From contig UQTE01000008.1 in the NCBI GenBank assembly GCA_900543805.1, positions 1 through 64,000 of the forward strand: 64,000 nt of DNA, read 5' to 3'. Of the stretch, positions 15,970-24,662 are shown piece after piece. The stretch comes from an uncultured Sutterella sp. (lineage in GTDB: Bacteria; Pseudomonadota; Gammaproteobacteria; Burkholderiales; Burkholderiaceae_F). Both the position numbers and the translations under genes were made by a program. Below the pieces are notes generated by a model. The model was not told the DNA's origin and ran no database searches. It was given only the letters and a program-made list of their open reading frames with translations. Numbering within the stretch: the first letter of the stretch is position 1; every line of letters begins with the position of its first letter.

Positions 15970-17223
15970 TCACTCGCTCACGCGGACGATGTCGGCGCCG
16001 AGCGCGCGCAACTTCGTTTCCATGTGCTCGTAGCCGCGGTCGAGATGGTAGATGCGGTCGACCGTGCTTTCGCCCTCCGCGGCAAGGGCCGCGATGACGA
16101 GCGAAGCGCTCGCGCGCAGATCCGTCGCCATGACGGTCGCCCCCGAAAGCTTTTCGACGCCCTCGACGACGGCCGTGTGGTCCGAGATCGAAATCCGCGC
16201 GCCGAGGCGCTGCAGCTCCGGCACGTGCATGAAGCGGTTCTCGAAAATGGTCTCCGTGATCGAGCTCGTGCCCTCGGCGAGCACGTCGAGCGTCATGAAC
16301 TGCGCCTGCATGTCCGTCGGGAAGCCCGGATGCGGCATGGTGCGCACTGAAACGGCCCGGGGACGCTCCGTCATGCGGGCCCGCACCCAGTCGGGTCCCG
16401 TGACGATGTCGGCGCCCGCTTCGCGCAGCTTCGCGAGAAGCACGTCCATGTGCGCGGGCACGCAGTGCGTCACGAGCACGTCGCCGCGCGTGACGATCCC
16501 GGCGATCAAAAAGCTTCCCGCCTCGATGCGGTCGGGAACGACCGAATGTTCGGCGCCGTGCAGGCGTTCCACACCGTGCACGGTGATGACGGGGGTGCCG
16601 GCGCCCTCGATCTTCGCCCCCATCTTGTTGAGACATTCGGCGAGGTCGACCACTTCAGGTTCCCTCGCGGCGTTTTCGATCACCGTGACGCCGTCGGCGA
16701 GGACGGCCGCCATGAGGAGGTTTTCCGTTCCCGTCACGGTCACCATGTCCGTGATGATGTGCGCGCCCTGGAGGCGGCCGGCCCGCGCGAGAACGTAGCC
16801 GTTTTCAATCGTCACCTCCGCACCGAGCGCTTCGAGCCCCTTGATGTGCTGATCCACGGGACGCGCCCCGATGGCGCAGCCCCCGGGAAGGCTCACGTCG
16901 GCGCTGCCGAAGCGGGCGGTGAGCGGGCAAAGCGTCAGGATCGAGGCGCGCATCGTCTTGACGAGGTCGTAGGGCGCCTTCGTGCTCGTGATGCGCGAGG
17001 CGTTGAGGACGACCTTGTCGCCCTCCCGACGGATGACGACGCCCATGCCTTCGAGAAGGCGGAACATCGTGCGCACGTCGGCGAGGTCGGGCACGTTCGA
17101 GAGAACGAGGTCTTCCGGACACAGGAGCGAGGCGGCCAAAATCGGAAGCGCGGCGTTCTTCGCACCCGAAGCGCGCACTTCCCCCACCAGGCGGCGACCG
17201 CCGCGGATTTTCAGTTTCTGCAT
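15970..17223 (-). CDS. murA: UDP-N-acetylglucosamine 1-carboxyvinyltransferase
   Basis: Transfers enolpyruvate from PEP to UDP-GlcNAc, the first committed step of peptidoglycan synthesis and the fosfomycin target. It has 417 residues. The N-terminus has the [15 protein letters not shown] motif and the PEP-binding loop has Cys116 in [11 protein letters not shown], so the fosfomycin-reactive cysteine is intact. It is the last gene of the mla operon, 25 bases after mlaB. No Shine-Dalgarno-like sequence is visible, and a pair of competing hairpins sits at the junction. Confidence 0.97.
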   Translation of the reverse strand: MQKLKIRGGRRLVGEVRASGAKNAALPILAASLLCPEDLVLSNVPDLADVRTMFRLLEGMGVVIRREGDKVVLNASRITSTKAPYDLVKTMRASILTLCPLTARFGSADVSLPGGCAIGARPVDQHIKGLEALGAEVTIENGYVLARAGRLQGAHIITDMVTVTGTENLLMAAVLADGVTVIENAAREPEVVDLAECLNKMGAKIEGAGTPVITVHGVERLHGAEHSVVPDRIEAGSFLIAGIVTRGDVLVTHCVPAHMDVLLAKLREAGADIVTGPDWVRARMTERPRAVSVRTMPHPGFPTDMQAQFMTLDVLAEGTSSITETIFENRFMHVPELQRLGARISISDHTAVVEGVEKLSGATVMATDLRASASLVIAALAAEGESTVDRIYHLDRGYEHMETKLRALGADIVRVSE

Positions 17224-17225
17224 GG

Positions 17226-17261
17226 AAAAAGACTGTCTGAGAACGGTCTCAGAGACCGTTC
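17226..17261 (-). promoter_or_regulatory. overlapping hairpins at the mlaB-murA junction
   Basis: On the minus strand, 17261-17253 and 17249-17241 form a perfect 9-base stem (GAACGGTCT/AGACCGTTC) covering the mlaB stop codon. Positions 17253-17247 and 17242-17236 can instead pair as TCTGAGA/TCTCAGA. The two folds exclude each other, and a T run (17230-17226) follows just before the murA ATG. A regulatory switch is speculative. Confidence 0.5.
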
Positions 17262-17503
17262 CCGGCTAAAAGTTCATGAACGCCGTAGAGACGCGCGAGC
17301 GTGCGCAGGTCTTCGGGCGCGTGTTCGACGCGCAGCTCCGGATATCGGCGCAAAAGCGCGAGAAGAAGAGAGACGGCGGAGCTGTCGAGCCGACCGACGC
17401 CGTCGAAGTCGACCGTGCGGTCGCCCGCGCGGAAGGCGTCGAGCGCCTCCCGCTTGACGGAGACGACCGTGTCGACGGTCACGTCACGACCGTTGAGATT
17501 CAT
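17249..17503 (-). CDS. mlaB: STAS-domain lipid asymmetry protein MlaB
   Basis: Cytoplasmic STAS protein that binds the MlaF ATPase and stabilises the MlaFEDB transporter. The 84-residue product has the STAS core [23 protein letters not shown], with the conserved Asp-Ser-Ser at the anchor of the helix. Start ATG 17503 overlaps the mlaC stop as ATGA. Short but complete for the family. Confidence 0.85.
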   Translation of the reverse strand: MNLNGRDVTVDTVVSVKREALDAFRAGDRTVDFDGVGRLDSSAVSLLLALLRRYPELRVEHAPEDLRTLARLYGVHELLAGNGL

Positions 17504-18141
17504 TTTTCGTCCTTCTTGACGAATTGATCGCTCTTCGTCTTAAGCGCCGTGACGAGGCCGGCGACGCCCTCCTGGCTCAGAATCGGAGCGAACTGCGAAC
17601 GGTAGTTCTCCACCATCCAGATGCCTTCGACGTTGACGTCGACGATGCGCCAGGTTCCGGTCTTGTCGCGGTAGATGCGGTAGTCAAGGCCGATGTCGTT
17701 GCGGCCGGCGCTCTTGAGAAGCGTGCGCACGATCATCTCGTCGCGGACCTTCTTGTTGCGCGTCGGACGAAGTTCGCAGCGGTGGTCCTCCACGGTCGTG
17801 AGCGCACCCGAATAGACGCGCACGAGAAGGGCCTTGAAGGCCTCCATCAGTTCGGTACGTTCCTCGGCGGAGGCCTGACGCCAGCGCGGCCCCACCGTCA
17901 TGCGGGTCATCATTTCGAAGTCGGCCGCAGGCATGAGCGTTTCGTCGACGAGCTTGCGGACCTGCTCGGGATCGGCCTTGTGCAGGGCCGGATTCTTACG
18001 GATTTCGTCGAGCACGACGTTGCTGAGCTCCACCAGATAGGCGAAGGGATCCCCCTTGGGATCGGGAGCCGCCTGAAGGGCGCCCGCGGGCAGAACGGCC
18101 GCGCAGGCGGCGCACAAAACCAAAGTACGGCGGGAAATCAT
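17500..18141 (-). CDS. mlaC: periplasmic phospholipid-binding protein MlaC
   Basis: Shuttles phospholipid between MlaA in the outer membrane and MlaFEDB in the inner membrane. The product (213 residues) has a signal peptide ending ALQA and a Ttg2D/MlaC fold with FEMMTRMTVGPRWRQAS and YRIYRDKTGTWRIVDVNVEG. ATG 18147 overlaps the mlaA stop (ATGA), but ATG 18141 lies six bases after GAGGA, so I prefer 18141. Fourth mla gene in the run F-E-D-A-C-B. Confidence 0.93.
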   Translation of the reverse strand: MISRRTLVLCAACAAVLPAGALQAAPDPKGDPFAYLVELSNVVLDEIRKNPALHKADPEQVRKLVDETLMPAADFEMMTRMTVGPRWRQASAEERTELMEAFKALLVRVYSGALTTVEDHRCELRPTRNKKVRDEMIVRTLLKSAGRNDIGLDYRIYRDKTGTWRIVDVNVEGIWMVENYRSQFAPILSQEGVAGLVTALKTKSDQFVKKDEK

Positions 18142-18143
18142 GA

Positions 18144-18893
18144 TCATTCCTCAAAGTTGAGCGGCGTGAGGCCGCCGAGTTCTTCCTCCTCGGACACCTC
18201 ACCGTCGCGCACGGCGTTGCGCCGCATGCTCAGATAGGCTTCGCGCACGGCGATGTATTCGTCCATCGTGGCGCCGCGGACCTGGTCCTCCACTTCCAGA
18301 AGACGCGCGCGGCCGTCCACCGCCGTCACGACGGTGTGGGCGGCGCCGAGCCACCAGTCCTCATCCCAATAGAGATAGGTCGTGGGAGTGAGCCCCCACT
18401 GCACGGGATAACGCCAGACGTCGCGCGTCGTCGTGGGCCCAAGGAAGGGAAGCACCCAGTAAGAGCCTTCCCCCGCGCCCCAGACGGCGAGCGTCTGTCC
18501 GAAGTCTTCCGGACGGCGTTCCATTCCGATCCAGGAGGCGACGTCAAAGAGGCCGGCGATGCCGAAGGTCGAGTTGACGAGGAAGCGGAAGGTCGATTCC
18601 ACCCCCGCCTTGCCCTTTCCCTGCAGGAGGTTGTTGACGGCGTTGTTCGGTTCGAGCAGATTGTCCACGGCGTTGCTCACGGCGTCGCGGACGGGTTCGT
18701 TCGTCACGGCCACGTAGCCCTCGGCGACGGGCTTGAGCACGGCGCGGTCGAGCGCGTCGTTGAAGGCCCACATGTGGCGGTTGAAGGCTTCGTGGGGGTC
18801 GTGGGGCGTCTGTCCCGCATCGGGCGGAACCTGGGCGCAGCCGGCAAGCAGACCGGCCATCAACGCGGGAATAAGAAGTTGACGGGATTTCAT
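18144..18893 (-). CDS. mlaA: outer-membrane phospholipid lipoprotein MlaA (VacJ)
   Basis: Removes mislocalised phospholipids from the outer leaflet of the outer membrane. The 249-residue product has a lipoprotein signal with lipobox LLAGC (Cys19). The VacJ signature follows: DPHEAFNRHMWAFND, NNLLQGK, RFLVNSTFGIAGLFDVAS and EDFGQTLAVWG. Its acidic C-terminal tail (EVSEEEEL) is unusual but plausible. It lies between mlaD and mlaC, an order common in betaproteobacteria, so the whole pathway is encoded in one operon. Confidence 0.95.
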   Translation of the reverse strand: MKSRQLLIPALMAGLLAGCAQVPPDAGQTPHDPHEAFNRHMWAFNDALDRAVLKPVAEGYVAVTNEPVRDAVSNAVDNLLEPNNAVNNLLQGKGKAGVESTFRFLVNSTFGIAGLFDVASWIGMERRPEDFGQTLAVWGAGEGSYWVLPFLGPTTTRDVWRYPVQWGLTPTTYLYWDEDWWLGAAHTVVTAVDGRARLLEVEDQVRGATMDEYIAVREAYLSMRRNAVRDGEVSEEEELGGLTPLNFEE

Positions 18894-18960
18894 TGTCGGA
18901 TCTCACGGGACCTCGCGAACCCTCCGCGGACTCAGGTCCTCTTGCTGTCAAAAAGAGTGT

Positions 18961-19431
18961 TTATTCTCCACTTTTTTCCGCAGTGGAGTACAGGAACTGA
19001 CTGATCAGATTTTCGAGCACGACGGCCGACTGCGTGCGGCGGATGCTCGATCCGTCGTCGAGATTGGCTTCGTCGGCCCCGGCCTCGAGGCCGATGTACT
19101 GCTCGCCGAGAAGACCGCTCGTGAGGATCTTCGCCGACGAGTCGGCGGGGAAGGCGTACTTCTGTTCCAGATCCATCGTCACGCGGGCCATGAAGGTTTC
19201 CGGATCGAATTCGACCGAGCGCACGCGGCCCACTACGACACCCGCGCTCTTGACGGCCGCGCGCGGCTTGAGACCGCCGATGTTGTCGAATTCCGCCGTG
19301 ACGGCGTAGGTCTTGTGTCCGAACGAGAAGCTGCCGAGATTGGCGCTCTGCAGCGCCATGAAGAGCAAGGCGGCGAAGCCGAGAATGACGAAAATGCCGA
19401 CCCAAAACTCGAGGGTTTTCTGTCGTTGCAT
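18961..19431 (-). CDS. mlaD: MCE-domain lipid transport protein MlaD
   Basis: Periplasmic hexameric ring subunit of the MlaFEDB transporter. The 156-residue product has one N-terminal transmembrane helix (about 9-29) and an MCE domain: FDNIGGLKPRAAVKSAGVVVGRV, then TSGLLGEQYIGLEAG. Start ATG 19431 (MQRQKTLEF) fits the family. It ends 67 bases before mlaA. Confidence 0.94.
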   Translation of the reverse strand: MQRQKTLEFWVGIFVILGFAALLFMALQSANLGSFSFGHKTYAVTAEFDNIGGLKPRAAVKSAGVVVGRVRSVEFDPETFMARVTMDLEQKYAFPADSSAKILTSGLLGEQYIGLEAGADEANLDDGSSIRRTQSAVVLENLISQFLYSTAEKSGE

Positions 19432-19489
19432 GGTTGTTGGTCCCCTTCGGAGCGCCCCGACGGAGCGCCCCACCGTAAAAAGAAAGTAT

Positions 19490-20266
19490 TCAGAAAACAG
19501 TGAAAAGCCAGGCCGTCATCATGAAGTCGACCCCGAGAACGAGAAGCGACGACGTGACGACGGTGCGCGTCGTGGAGTGCGCCACGCCTTCGGGCGTGGG
19601 TCGTCCCGACCAACCGCAAAAGAGCGCCACCAACGCGATCACCACGCCGAAGACGATGCTCTTGAGGATGCCGTTTCCGATGTCGTGGTAAATGTCGACG
19701 GAACTCTGCATCTGCGACCAGAAGGCGCCGTCGTCGGTCCCGATGAGTCCGACCCCGACGAGCCAGGCGCCGAGAATGCCGACGGCGGAGAAAATCAAGG
19801 CCAGGATGGGCATGGCGACGAAGACGCCCCAGAAGCGCGGCGCCAGGACCTGCTTGAAGGGATCGACCCCCATCATCTCCATGGCGGCGATCTGCTCGCC
19901 CGAGCGCATGAGGCCGATCTCAGCGGTGAGCGCCGTGCCCGCGCGGCCGGCAAAGAGAAGCGCCGTCACCACGGGTCCGAGTTCACGCACGAGGGAAAGC
20001 GCCACCAGCACCCCGAGGGCCTGTTCGCTGCCGTAGCTCACGAGCGTGTAGTAGCCCTGCAAACCGAGCACGAAGCCCACGAAGAGGCCCGAGACGGCGA
20101 TGATGAGAAGCGACCCGTTGCCGAGAAAGTGAATCTGCTGCATCACGGCCCGGCCCCGCGCGCCGGTGAGCTTTCGCAACACCTGCACGGAGAAGAGGCC
20201 GAATTTGCCGACGCCGCGGACTTCCCGGATGACGGTCGCCCCGAAATTGGAAATCCACCCGATCAT
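19490..20266 (-). CDS. mlaE: lipid ABC transporter permease MlaE
   Basis: Inner-membrane permease of MlaFEDB, 258 residues with about five hydrophobic segments. The MlaE motif region ALSLVRELGPVVTALLFAGRAGTALTAEIG is followed by EQIAAMEMMGVDP, the coupling helix that contacts MlaF. Its start overlaps the mlaF stop by four bases (ATGA). Confidence 0.96.
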   Translation of the reverse strand: MIGWISNFGATVIREVRGVGKFGLFSVQVLRKLTGARGRAVMQQIHFLGNGSLLIIAVSGLFVGFVLGLQGYYTLVSYGSEQALGVLVALSLVRELGPVVTALLFAGRAGTALTAEIGLMRSGEQIAAMEMMGVDPFKQVLAPRFWGVFVAMPILALIFSAVGILGAWLVGVGLIGTDDGAFWSQMQSSVDIYHDIGNGILKSIVFGVVIALVALFCGWSGRPTPEGVAHSTTRTVVTSSLLVLGVDFMMTAWLFTVF

Positions 20267-21066
20267 GCTGATTTCTCTCCGAGAAAGTCGACCCGAAGAT
20301 CGGGCGACGGATAATGGAAGCGCACGGGACCGTCGGATTCGCCGCGGATGAACTGCGTCACGAAGGGATCCGTGCTCGAGCGAAGTTCGTCGGGCGTGCC
20401 CTCGGCGGCGACGACCCCCGAGGAAATCATGTAGACGTAGTCCGCGATTTCAAAGGTTTCCGCCACGTCGTGCGTCACCACGATGCTCGTGGCGTGAAGC
20501 GAGTCCGAAAGCGAACGGATGAGCTTGGCCGTCACCCCCATCGAAATGGGATCGAGCCCGGCGAAGGGTTCGTCGTAGAGAATGAGGGCCGGGTCGAGCG
20601 CGATGGCGCGCGCGAGCGCCACGCGCCGCGACATGCCGCCCGAAACTTCCGAGGGCATGAGTTCGGCCGCGCCGCGCAGTCCCACGGCGTTGAGCTTGAG
20701 AAGCACCAGGTCGCGGATCGTCTCCTCGTCAAGGTTCGTCTGCTCGCGCATCGGAAACGCCACGTTGTCAAAGACCGAGAGGTCCGTGAAGATGGCGCCG
20801 AACTGAAAGAGCATCCCCATGCGGCGGCGAAGACGATAGAGCGTCTTCTGATCGGCCGTGTGAATCTCCTCTCCGTCGAACTTCACACAGCCCTTCTGCG
20901 GCGTAAGAAGCCCGCCGATGAGCTTGAGGAGCGTGGTCTTGCCCATGCCCGATCCGCCCATGATGGCGATCACCTGTCCGCGCTCGAAATGCATGGAGAC
21001 GTCGTTGAGGATGCGCCGTTCCCCGTACCCGAAGGTCAAATGTTCAATCGACAAAAAATGCGACAC
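20263..21066 (-). CDS. mlaF: lipid ABC transporter ATP-binding protein MlaF
   Basis: ATPase of the phospholipid transporter, 267 residues. Walker A is GGSGMGKTT (residues about 37-45), the signature is SGGMSRRVALARA, and Walker B is LILYDEPFAGLDP, with the H-loop in VVTHD. The C-terminal extension of about 25 residues is typical of MlaF. It lies nine bases after the thioesterase gene, which leads the operon. Confidence 0.96.
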   Translation of the reverse strand: MSHFLSIEHLTFGYGERRILNDVSMHFERGQVIAIMGGSGMGKTTLLKLIGGLLTPQKGCVKFDGEEIHTADQKTLYRLRRRMGMLFQFGAIFTDLSVFDNVAFPMREQTNLDEETIRDLVLLKLNAVGLRGAAELMPSEVSGGMSRRVALARAIALDPALILYDEPFAGLDPISMGVTAKLIRSLSDSLHATSIVVTHDVAETFEIADYVYMISSGVVAAEGTPDELRSSTDPFVTQFIRGESDGPVRFHYPSPDLRVDFLGEKSA

Positions 21067-21075
21067 GTTGTCACC

Positions 21076-21558
21076 TCAACCCAAGAGCGTCGCCGACGGC
21101 GAATAACGGATCTGCCGCGCGATGCCGAGGGTCTGAAGCTCGGGATCGTCGGGCGGGACGGTAAGAAAGAAGGCGACGACGTCCTCGGTGAGCCGCGCGG
21201 GGCGGAAGCGTTCGGAATCGACGAACACCCACTCCGTGGCGCCCGCAAGGAGAAGGTCCTCTCCGCGCTTGAGGGCGTAGCGGCGCAGCGATGCAAAGTG
21301 CCGGATCGACTGCACCCACGTGAACATCATCAGCTCTTCGCCGAGGAAGGCGGGCTTGAGGTATTCCACCCAGTGTTGCCGAGCCACCCACATGCGGCGT
21401 ATGCCGACGAGATCGGCGTAGGCCCATCCGTTCTGCGCGGCGTGCGCCGTCGCCGCGGCCTCCATCCAGCGGAGGTACTCGCAGTTGTTCACGTGTCCGA
21501 GCCGATCGATGGCGTCGTCCGCAACGCGAATGGGGTAGGTAAAAATTCTCTGAGACAT
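21076..21558 (-). CDS. acyl-CoA thioesterase, 4HBT/YbgC type
   Basis: Hot-dog-fold thioesterase of 160 residues, with the active-site region DAIDRLGHVNNCEYLRWMEAA (Asp and Asn positions of the 4HBT family), then VARQHWVEYLKPAFLGEEL and RRYALKRGEDLLLAGATEWVFVD. The acyl substrate is unknown. Start ATG 21558 fits the family; the open frame extends upstream without a good start. It is the first gene before mlaF (nine bases), so it may be co-regulated with phospholipid transport. Divergent from mrcA. Confidence 0.82.
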   Translation of the reverse strand: MSQRIFTYPIRVADDAIDRLGHVNNCEYLRWMEAAATAHAAQNGWAYADLVGIRRMWVARQHWVEYLKPAFLGEELMMFTWVQSIRHFASLRRYALKRGEDLLLAGATEWVFVDSERFRPARLTEDVVAFFLTVPPDDPELQTLGIARQIRYSPSATLLG

Positions 21559-21754
21559 AGTCCTTGGATTATCCACTTTTTGGACCCTTTTCGCTTGTTT
21601 CCCATCGATGCGAAACTTTAGCGACTGTTGCACACGGTTGCGACAATTTCGGGCCCCGCCCCGAATCCCGAACTTATAATGCTCCCACTTTGCCCGCCTT
21701 TTGCACGGAGGTCGGGCGCTCTCCAACCGCTACTATCCTTTCCTCTCCTACATC

Positions 21755-24112
21755 GTGGCTTCTACCCGCTCGCGCACCGCTTCCAAGAAGACCTCGGGAT
21801 TCCGCCGCTTTCTCGGCTGGTTCTTCGGACTCTCCGCCGCAGCCCTGCTCTGCGGCGTCTTCCTGTGCGTCTTCGTCTTCTCGCTCATCTACCGGCAGCT
21901 CCCGCCCATCGACACCCTTACGGACTATCGTCCGAAGGTTCCGCTTCGCGTGTGGAGCGCCGACGGGAAGCTCATCGGCGAATTCGGAGAGGAGCGCCGC
22001 GACTTCGTGCACCTGAAGGACATTCCCGAACACGTCAAGTTCGCGATCCTCGCGGCCGAAGACGACGGCTTTTACGAGCACCACGGCGTGGAGATCACGG
22101 GGATTCTGCGCGCGGCCGTCATGAACGTTCTCCTCGGGCGCCGCGCCCAGGGGGGCTCGACCATCACGCAACAGGTCGCGCGAAACTTCTTCCTCACGAC
22201 CGACCGCACGTACACGCGCAAGCTCTATGAAATCGCGATGTCCTTCAAGATCGAACAGGAGCTCACGAAGGACGAGATCCTCGAGATCTATCTGAATCAG
22301 ATTTACCTCGGTCAGCGCGCCTACGGCTTCTCGAGCGCGGCGCGCACCTACTTCGGCCGTCCGCTCTCGGAAATCTCCATCGGCGAGGCCGCGACGCTCG
22401 CGGGGCTTCCCGTCGCTCCCTCCGCCTACAATCCGATCGTCAATCCCTCGCGCGCGACGATGCGCAAGAACTACGTTCTGCGCCGCATGTACGACCTCGG
22501 CTACATCGACGAAGTCACCTACCTCGCCGAAAAGGCGCAGCCCATGCAGACGCGCCGCGTGGCGAGCGCCGAGGAAACGCTGCGCGACAACGTCACAAGC
22601 GACCGCGTTTCCGCCAAGTACGCCGCCGAACTCGCCCGCATGCTCGTCTACGACATCTTCAAGGACGAAACGTATTCGCGCGGCCTCAACGTCTACACCA
22701 CCATTCGTTCGGACGATCAGCAGGCGGCCGTGAACGCCGTGCGTCGTCATCTGATCAACTACGACCGCAAGTACGGCTACCGCGGCCCCGAAGGCTTCGT
22801 CGAACTCGGCGACGCCGCCTCGCGCCCGAAGGCCATCAAGGCTGCGCTTGCGAAGACGGCGAGCTCCCCCTTCATGGTGCCCGCCGTCGTGACGGAAGCC
22901 TCTCCCAAGGTGCTCAAGGCGGCCATTTCCGCCGACGAAATCGTCACGCTCGACGCGGCGAGCCTCAAGTTCGGCCGCCGTCACCTCGCGGCCAAGCCCA
23001 AGAAGGGCATCGATCCCCTGCGCCCGGGCTCGATCATCCGCGTGCAGCGCTCCGCCGACGGCAAGCACTGGACCCTCGCGCAGGTTCCGCAGGTGGAGGC
23101 CGCCTTCGTGGCCTCGAACTTCAACACCGGCGCCGTCACGGCGCTCGTGGGCGGGTTCGACTTCAACCTCAACATGTTCAACCACGTCACGCAGGCCTGG
23201 CGTCAACCGGGGTCCTCGTTCAAGCCCTTCGTCTATTCGGCGGCGCTCGACAAGGGCTTCTCGCCGAGCACCGTCATCAACGACGCGCCGATTTCGATCG
23301 ATCCGAAGCTCACGGGCAACAAGCTCTGGGAGCCCAAGAACTACGACGGGCGCTTCGACGGCCCGATGACCCTTGAAACGGCCCTGCAGAAGTCGAAGAA
23401 CCTCGTTTCGATCCGCATCATGCAGGCCATTTCGCCCGAATACGCTCAGCAGTACATCGCGAAGTTCGGCTTTGACCCGGAAAAGCATCCGGCGAACCTC
23501 CCGATGGCGCTCGGCGCCGGCAGCGTCACTCCCTGGCAGATGCTCGGCGCCTATTCGGTCTTTGCCAACGGGGGCTACCGCGTGAAGCCCTACCTCATCG
23601 AACGCGTCACCGACAACGACGGGCGCGTCCTGATGCGCAGCACCAACCGCACGGCGGGCGACGAGTCGATCCGCGCGATCGACGACCGCAACGCCTACAT
23701 CATGCACGAGCTCCTCGCCAACGTCGCCAAGAAGGGCACCGCCCGCCGCGCCACGCGCGAACTCAAGCGCGACGACATCGGCGGCAAGACCGGCACGACC
23801 AACGACAGTCACGACGCCTGGTTCTGCGGCTACACGGGCAATCAGGTGGCCGTCGGTTGGATCGGCTACGACAACCCCAAGCCCTTGGGCTCGCGCGAAA
23901 CGGGCGGCGGTCTGGCGCTTCCGCTCTGGATCGACTACATGAAGGTGGCCGTGAAGGATCAGCCCGAATTCGTTCGGGTCCGTCCCGCCTCCGTCGTCGA
24001 GCGCAACGGCTTCCTTTACTACCGCGACCCCGTGCGGGGCGGCGCCGTGATGGAGGACGGCGACCCGGTGAGCGAATCCACGAAGGAACTCATCCGCAAT
24101 CAGATTTTCTGA
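21755..24112 (+). CDS. mrcA: bifunctional penicillin-binding protein 1A
   Basis: Class A PBP that polymerises and cross-links peptidoglycan. It has 785 residues. A transmembrane anchor (about 20-45) precedes a GT51 domain with catalytic Glu102 in AAEDDGFYEHHG, then GGSTITQQVARNFF and YLNQIYLG. An OB-like insertion follows, then a transpeptidase with SSFK (Ser487, Lys490), SKN and KTGTT. I chose GTG 21755; an in-frame TTG at 21701 adds an unlikely tail. A TATAAT at 21675-21680 has no clear -35. In related genomes mrcA is also next to cyaY-lptM-lysA. Confidence 0.95.
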   Translation: MASTRSRTASKKTSGFRRFLGWFFGLSAAALLCGVFLCVFVFSLIYRQLPPIDTLTDYRPKVPLRVWSADGKLIGEFGEERRDFVHLKDIPEHVKFAILAAEDDGFYEHHGVEITGILRAAVMNVLLGRRAQGGSTITQQVARNFFLTTDRTYTRKLYEIAMSFKIEQELTKDEILEIYLNQIYLGQRAYGFSSAARTYFGRPLSEISIGEAATLAGLPVAPSAYNPIVNPSRATMRKNYVLRRMYDLGYIDEVTYLAEKAQPMQTRRVASAEETLRDNVTSDRVSAKYAAELARMLVYDIFKDETYSRGLNVYTTIRSDDQQAAVNAVRRHLINYDRKYGYRGPEGFVELGDAASRPKAIKAALAKTASSPFMVPAVVTEASPKVLKAAISADEIVTLDAASLKFGRRHLAAKPKKGIDPLRPGSIIRVQRSADGKHWTLAQVPQVEAAFVASNFNTGAVTALVGGFDFNLNMFNHVTQAWRQPGSSFKPFVYSAALDKGFSPSTVINDAPISIDPKLTGNKLWEPKNYDGRFDGPMTLETALQKSKNLVSIRIMQAISPEYAQQYIAKFGFDPEKHPANLPMALGAGSVTPWQMLGAYSVFANGGYRVKPYLIERVTDNDGRVLMRSTNRTAGDESIRAIDDRNAYIMHELLANVAKKGTARRATRELKRDDIGGKTGTTNDSHDAWFCGYTGNQVAVGWIGYDNPKPLGSRETGGGLALPLWIDYMKVAVKDQPEFVRVRPASVVERNGFLYYRDPVRGGAVMEDGDPVSESTKELIRNQIF

Positions 24113-24125
24113 TGCTCCGAAATGG

Positions 24126-24169
24126 GGAAGGGGCTCGAACGCAAACCTGCGGTCGAGCCCCTTCCTTTT
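24126..24169. terminator. terminator of mrcA, convergent with cyaY
   Basis: 13-base perfect stem GGAAGGGGCTCGA/TCGAGCCCCTTCC with a 14-base loop and TTTT on the plus strand (24166-24169). On the minus strand the run after the stem is weak (CCATTT). Confidence 0.85.
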
Positions 24170-24184
24170 GCCGAAAAACTTTGT

Positions 24185-24484
24185 TCAGGCCGTCAGAGCC
24201 TTCACGGCCTCCTCGAGCTTTTCCTCGAGCGTCGCGTCCGTGCGCGTGTCGTGCCAGACGCCGTCGCGTTCGCGGAAATGGTAGCCTCCGAGACGCGAAG
24301 CCAGCCAAATTTCATGCCAAGGCGTCTGCAGATTGAGTACGATTTCATTGCCGCCCTCGAGCTGCAGCGTCAAAACGTTCCCCTGACGAGAGACGTCCGC
24401 ATCGGGCAGCGCCTCGTCGGCCCAGGCCTCGATCGCATCAAGCTTGGCGTTGGCCGCCTCCAAATATTCCGTGTCGTTGTTCAT
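24185..24484 (-). CDS. cyaY: frataxin-like iron donor CyaY
   Basis: Small acidic protein that modulates iron-sulfur cluster assembly with IscS. The 99-residue product has the acidic first helix (NNDTEYLEAANAKLDAIEAW), then LTLQLEGGNEIVLNLQTPWHEIWLASRLGGYHF, which matches the frataxin beta sheet. ATG 24484 aligns with the Escherichia start; upstream in-frame ATGs at 24499/24496 would overlap lptM on the other strand. It is divergent from lptM, with only 13 bases between the start codons. Confidence 0.93.
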   Translation of the reverse strand: MNNDTEYLEAANAKLDAIEAWADEALPDADVSRQGNVLTLQLEGGNEIVLNLQTPWHEIWLASRLGGYHFRERDGVWHDTRTDATLEEKLEEAVKALTA

Positions 24485-24497
24485 AGTCTGATCCATC

Positions 24498-24614
24498 ATG
24501 AAACGAACCCTTCTGGTCCTGATACTCTCCTGCGCGTTCGGCGCGGCCCTCTCGGGCTGCGGTCTCAAGGGAGACCTCTATCTGCCCGAGAATCCCGCCG
24601 GACAAACCCGCTGA
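24498..24614 (+). CDS. lptM: LPS-assembly lipoprotein LptM (YifL)
   Basis: A 38-residue lipoprotein. The hydrophobic signal ends in the lipobox LSGC (Cys21), followed by GLKGDLYLPEN, the hallmark of LptM. In Escherichia LptM helps oxidative maturation of LptD in the outer-membrane LPS translocon. The gene sits between cyaY and lysA as in other betaproteobacteria and opens 48 bases before lysA, so the two are likely co-transcribed. Too short to be found by length-based gene calling. Confidence 0.88.
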   Translation: MKRTLLVLILSCAFGAALSGCGLKGDLYLPENPAGQTR

Positions 24615-24662
24615 GTCCTTCGTGCGCATTGTAGCGCCGTCCTTTCCCCGTCATTCCTCACC

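Noticed and set aside
21701-21754. TTG 21701 as start of mrcA
   Set aside because: It lies close to the -10 candidate and adds residues unlike PBP1a. GTG 21755 is preferred.
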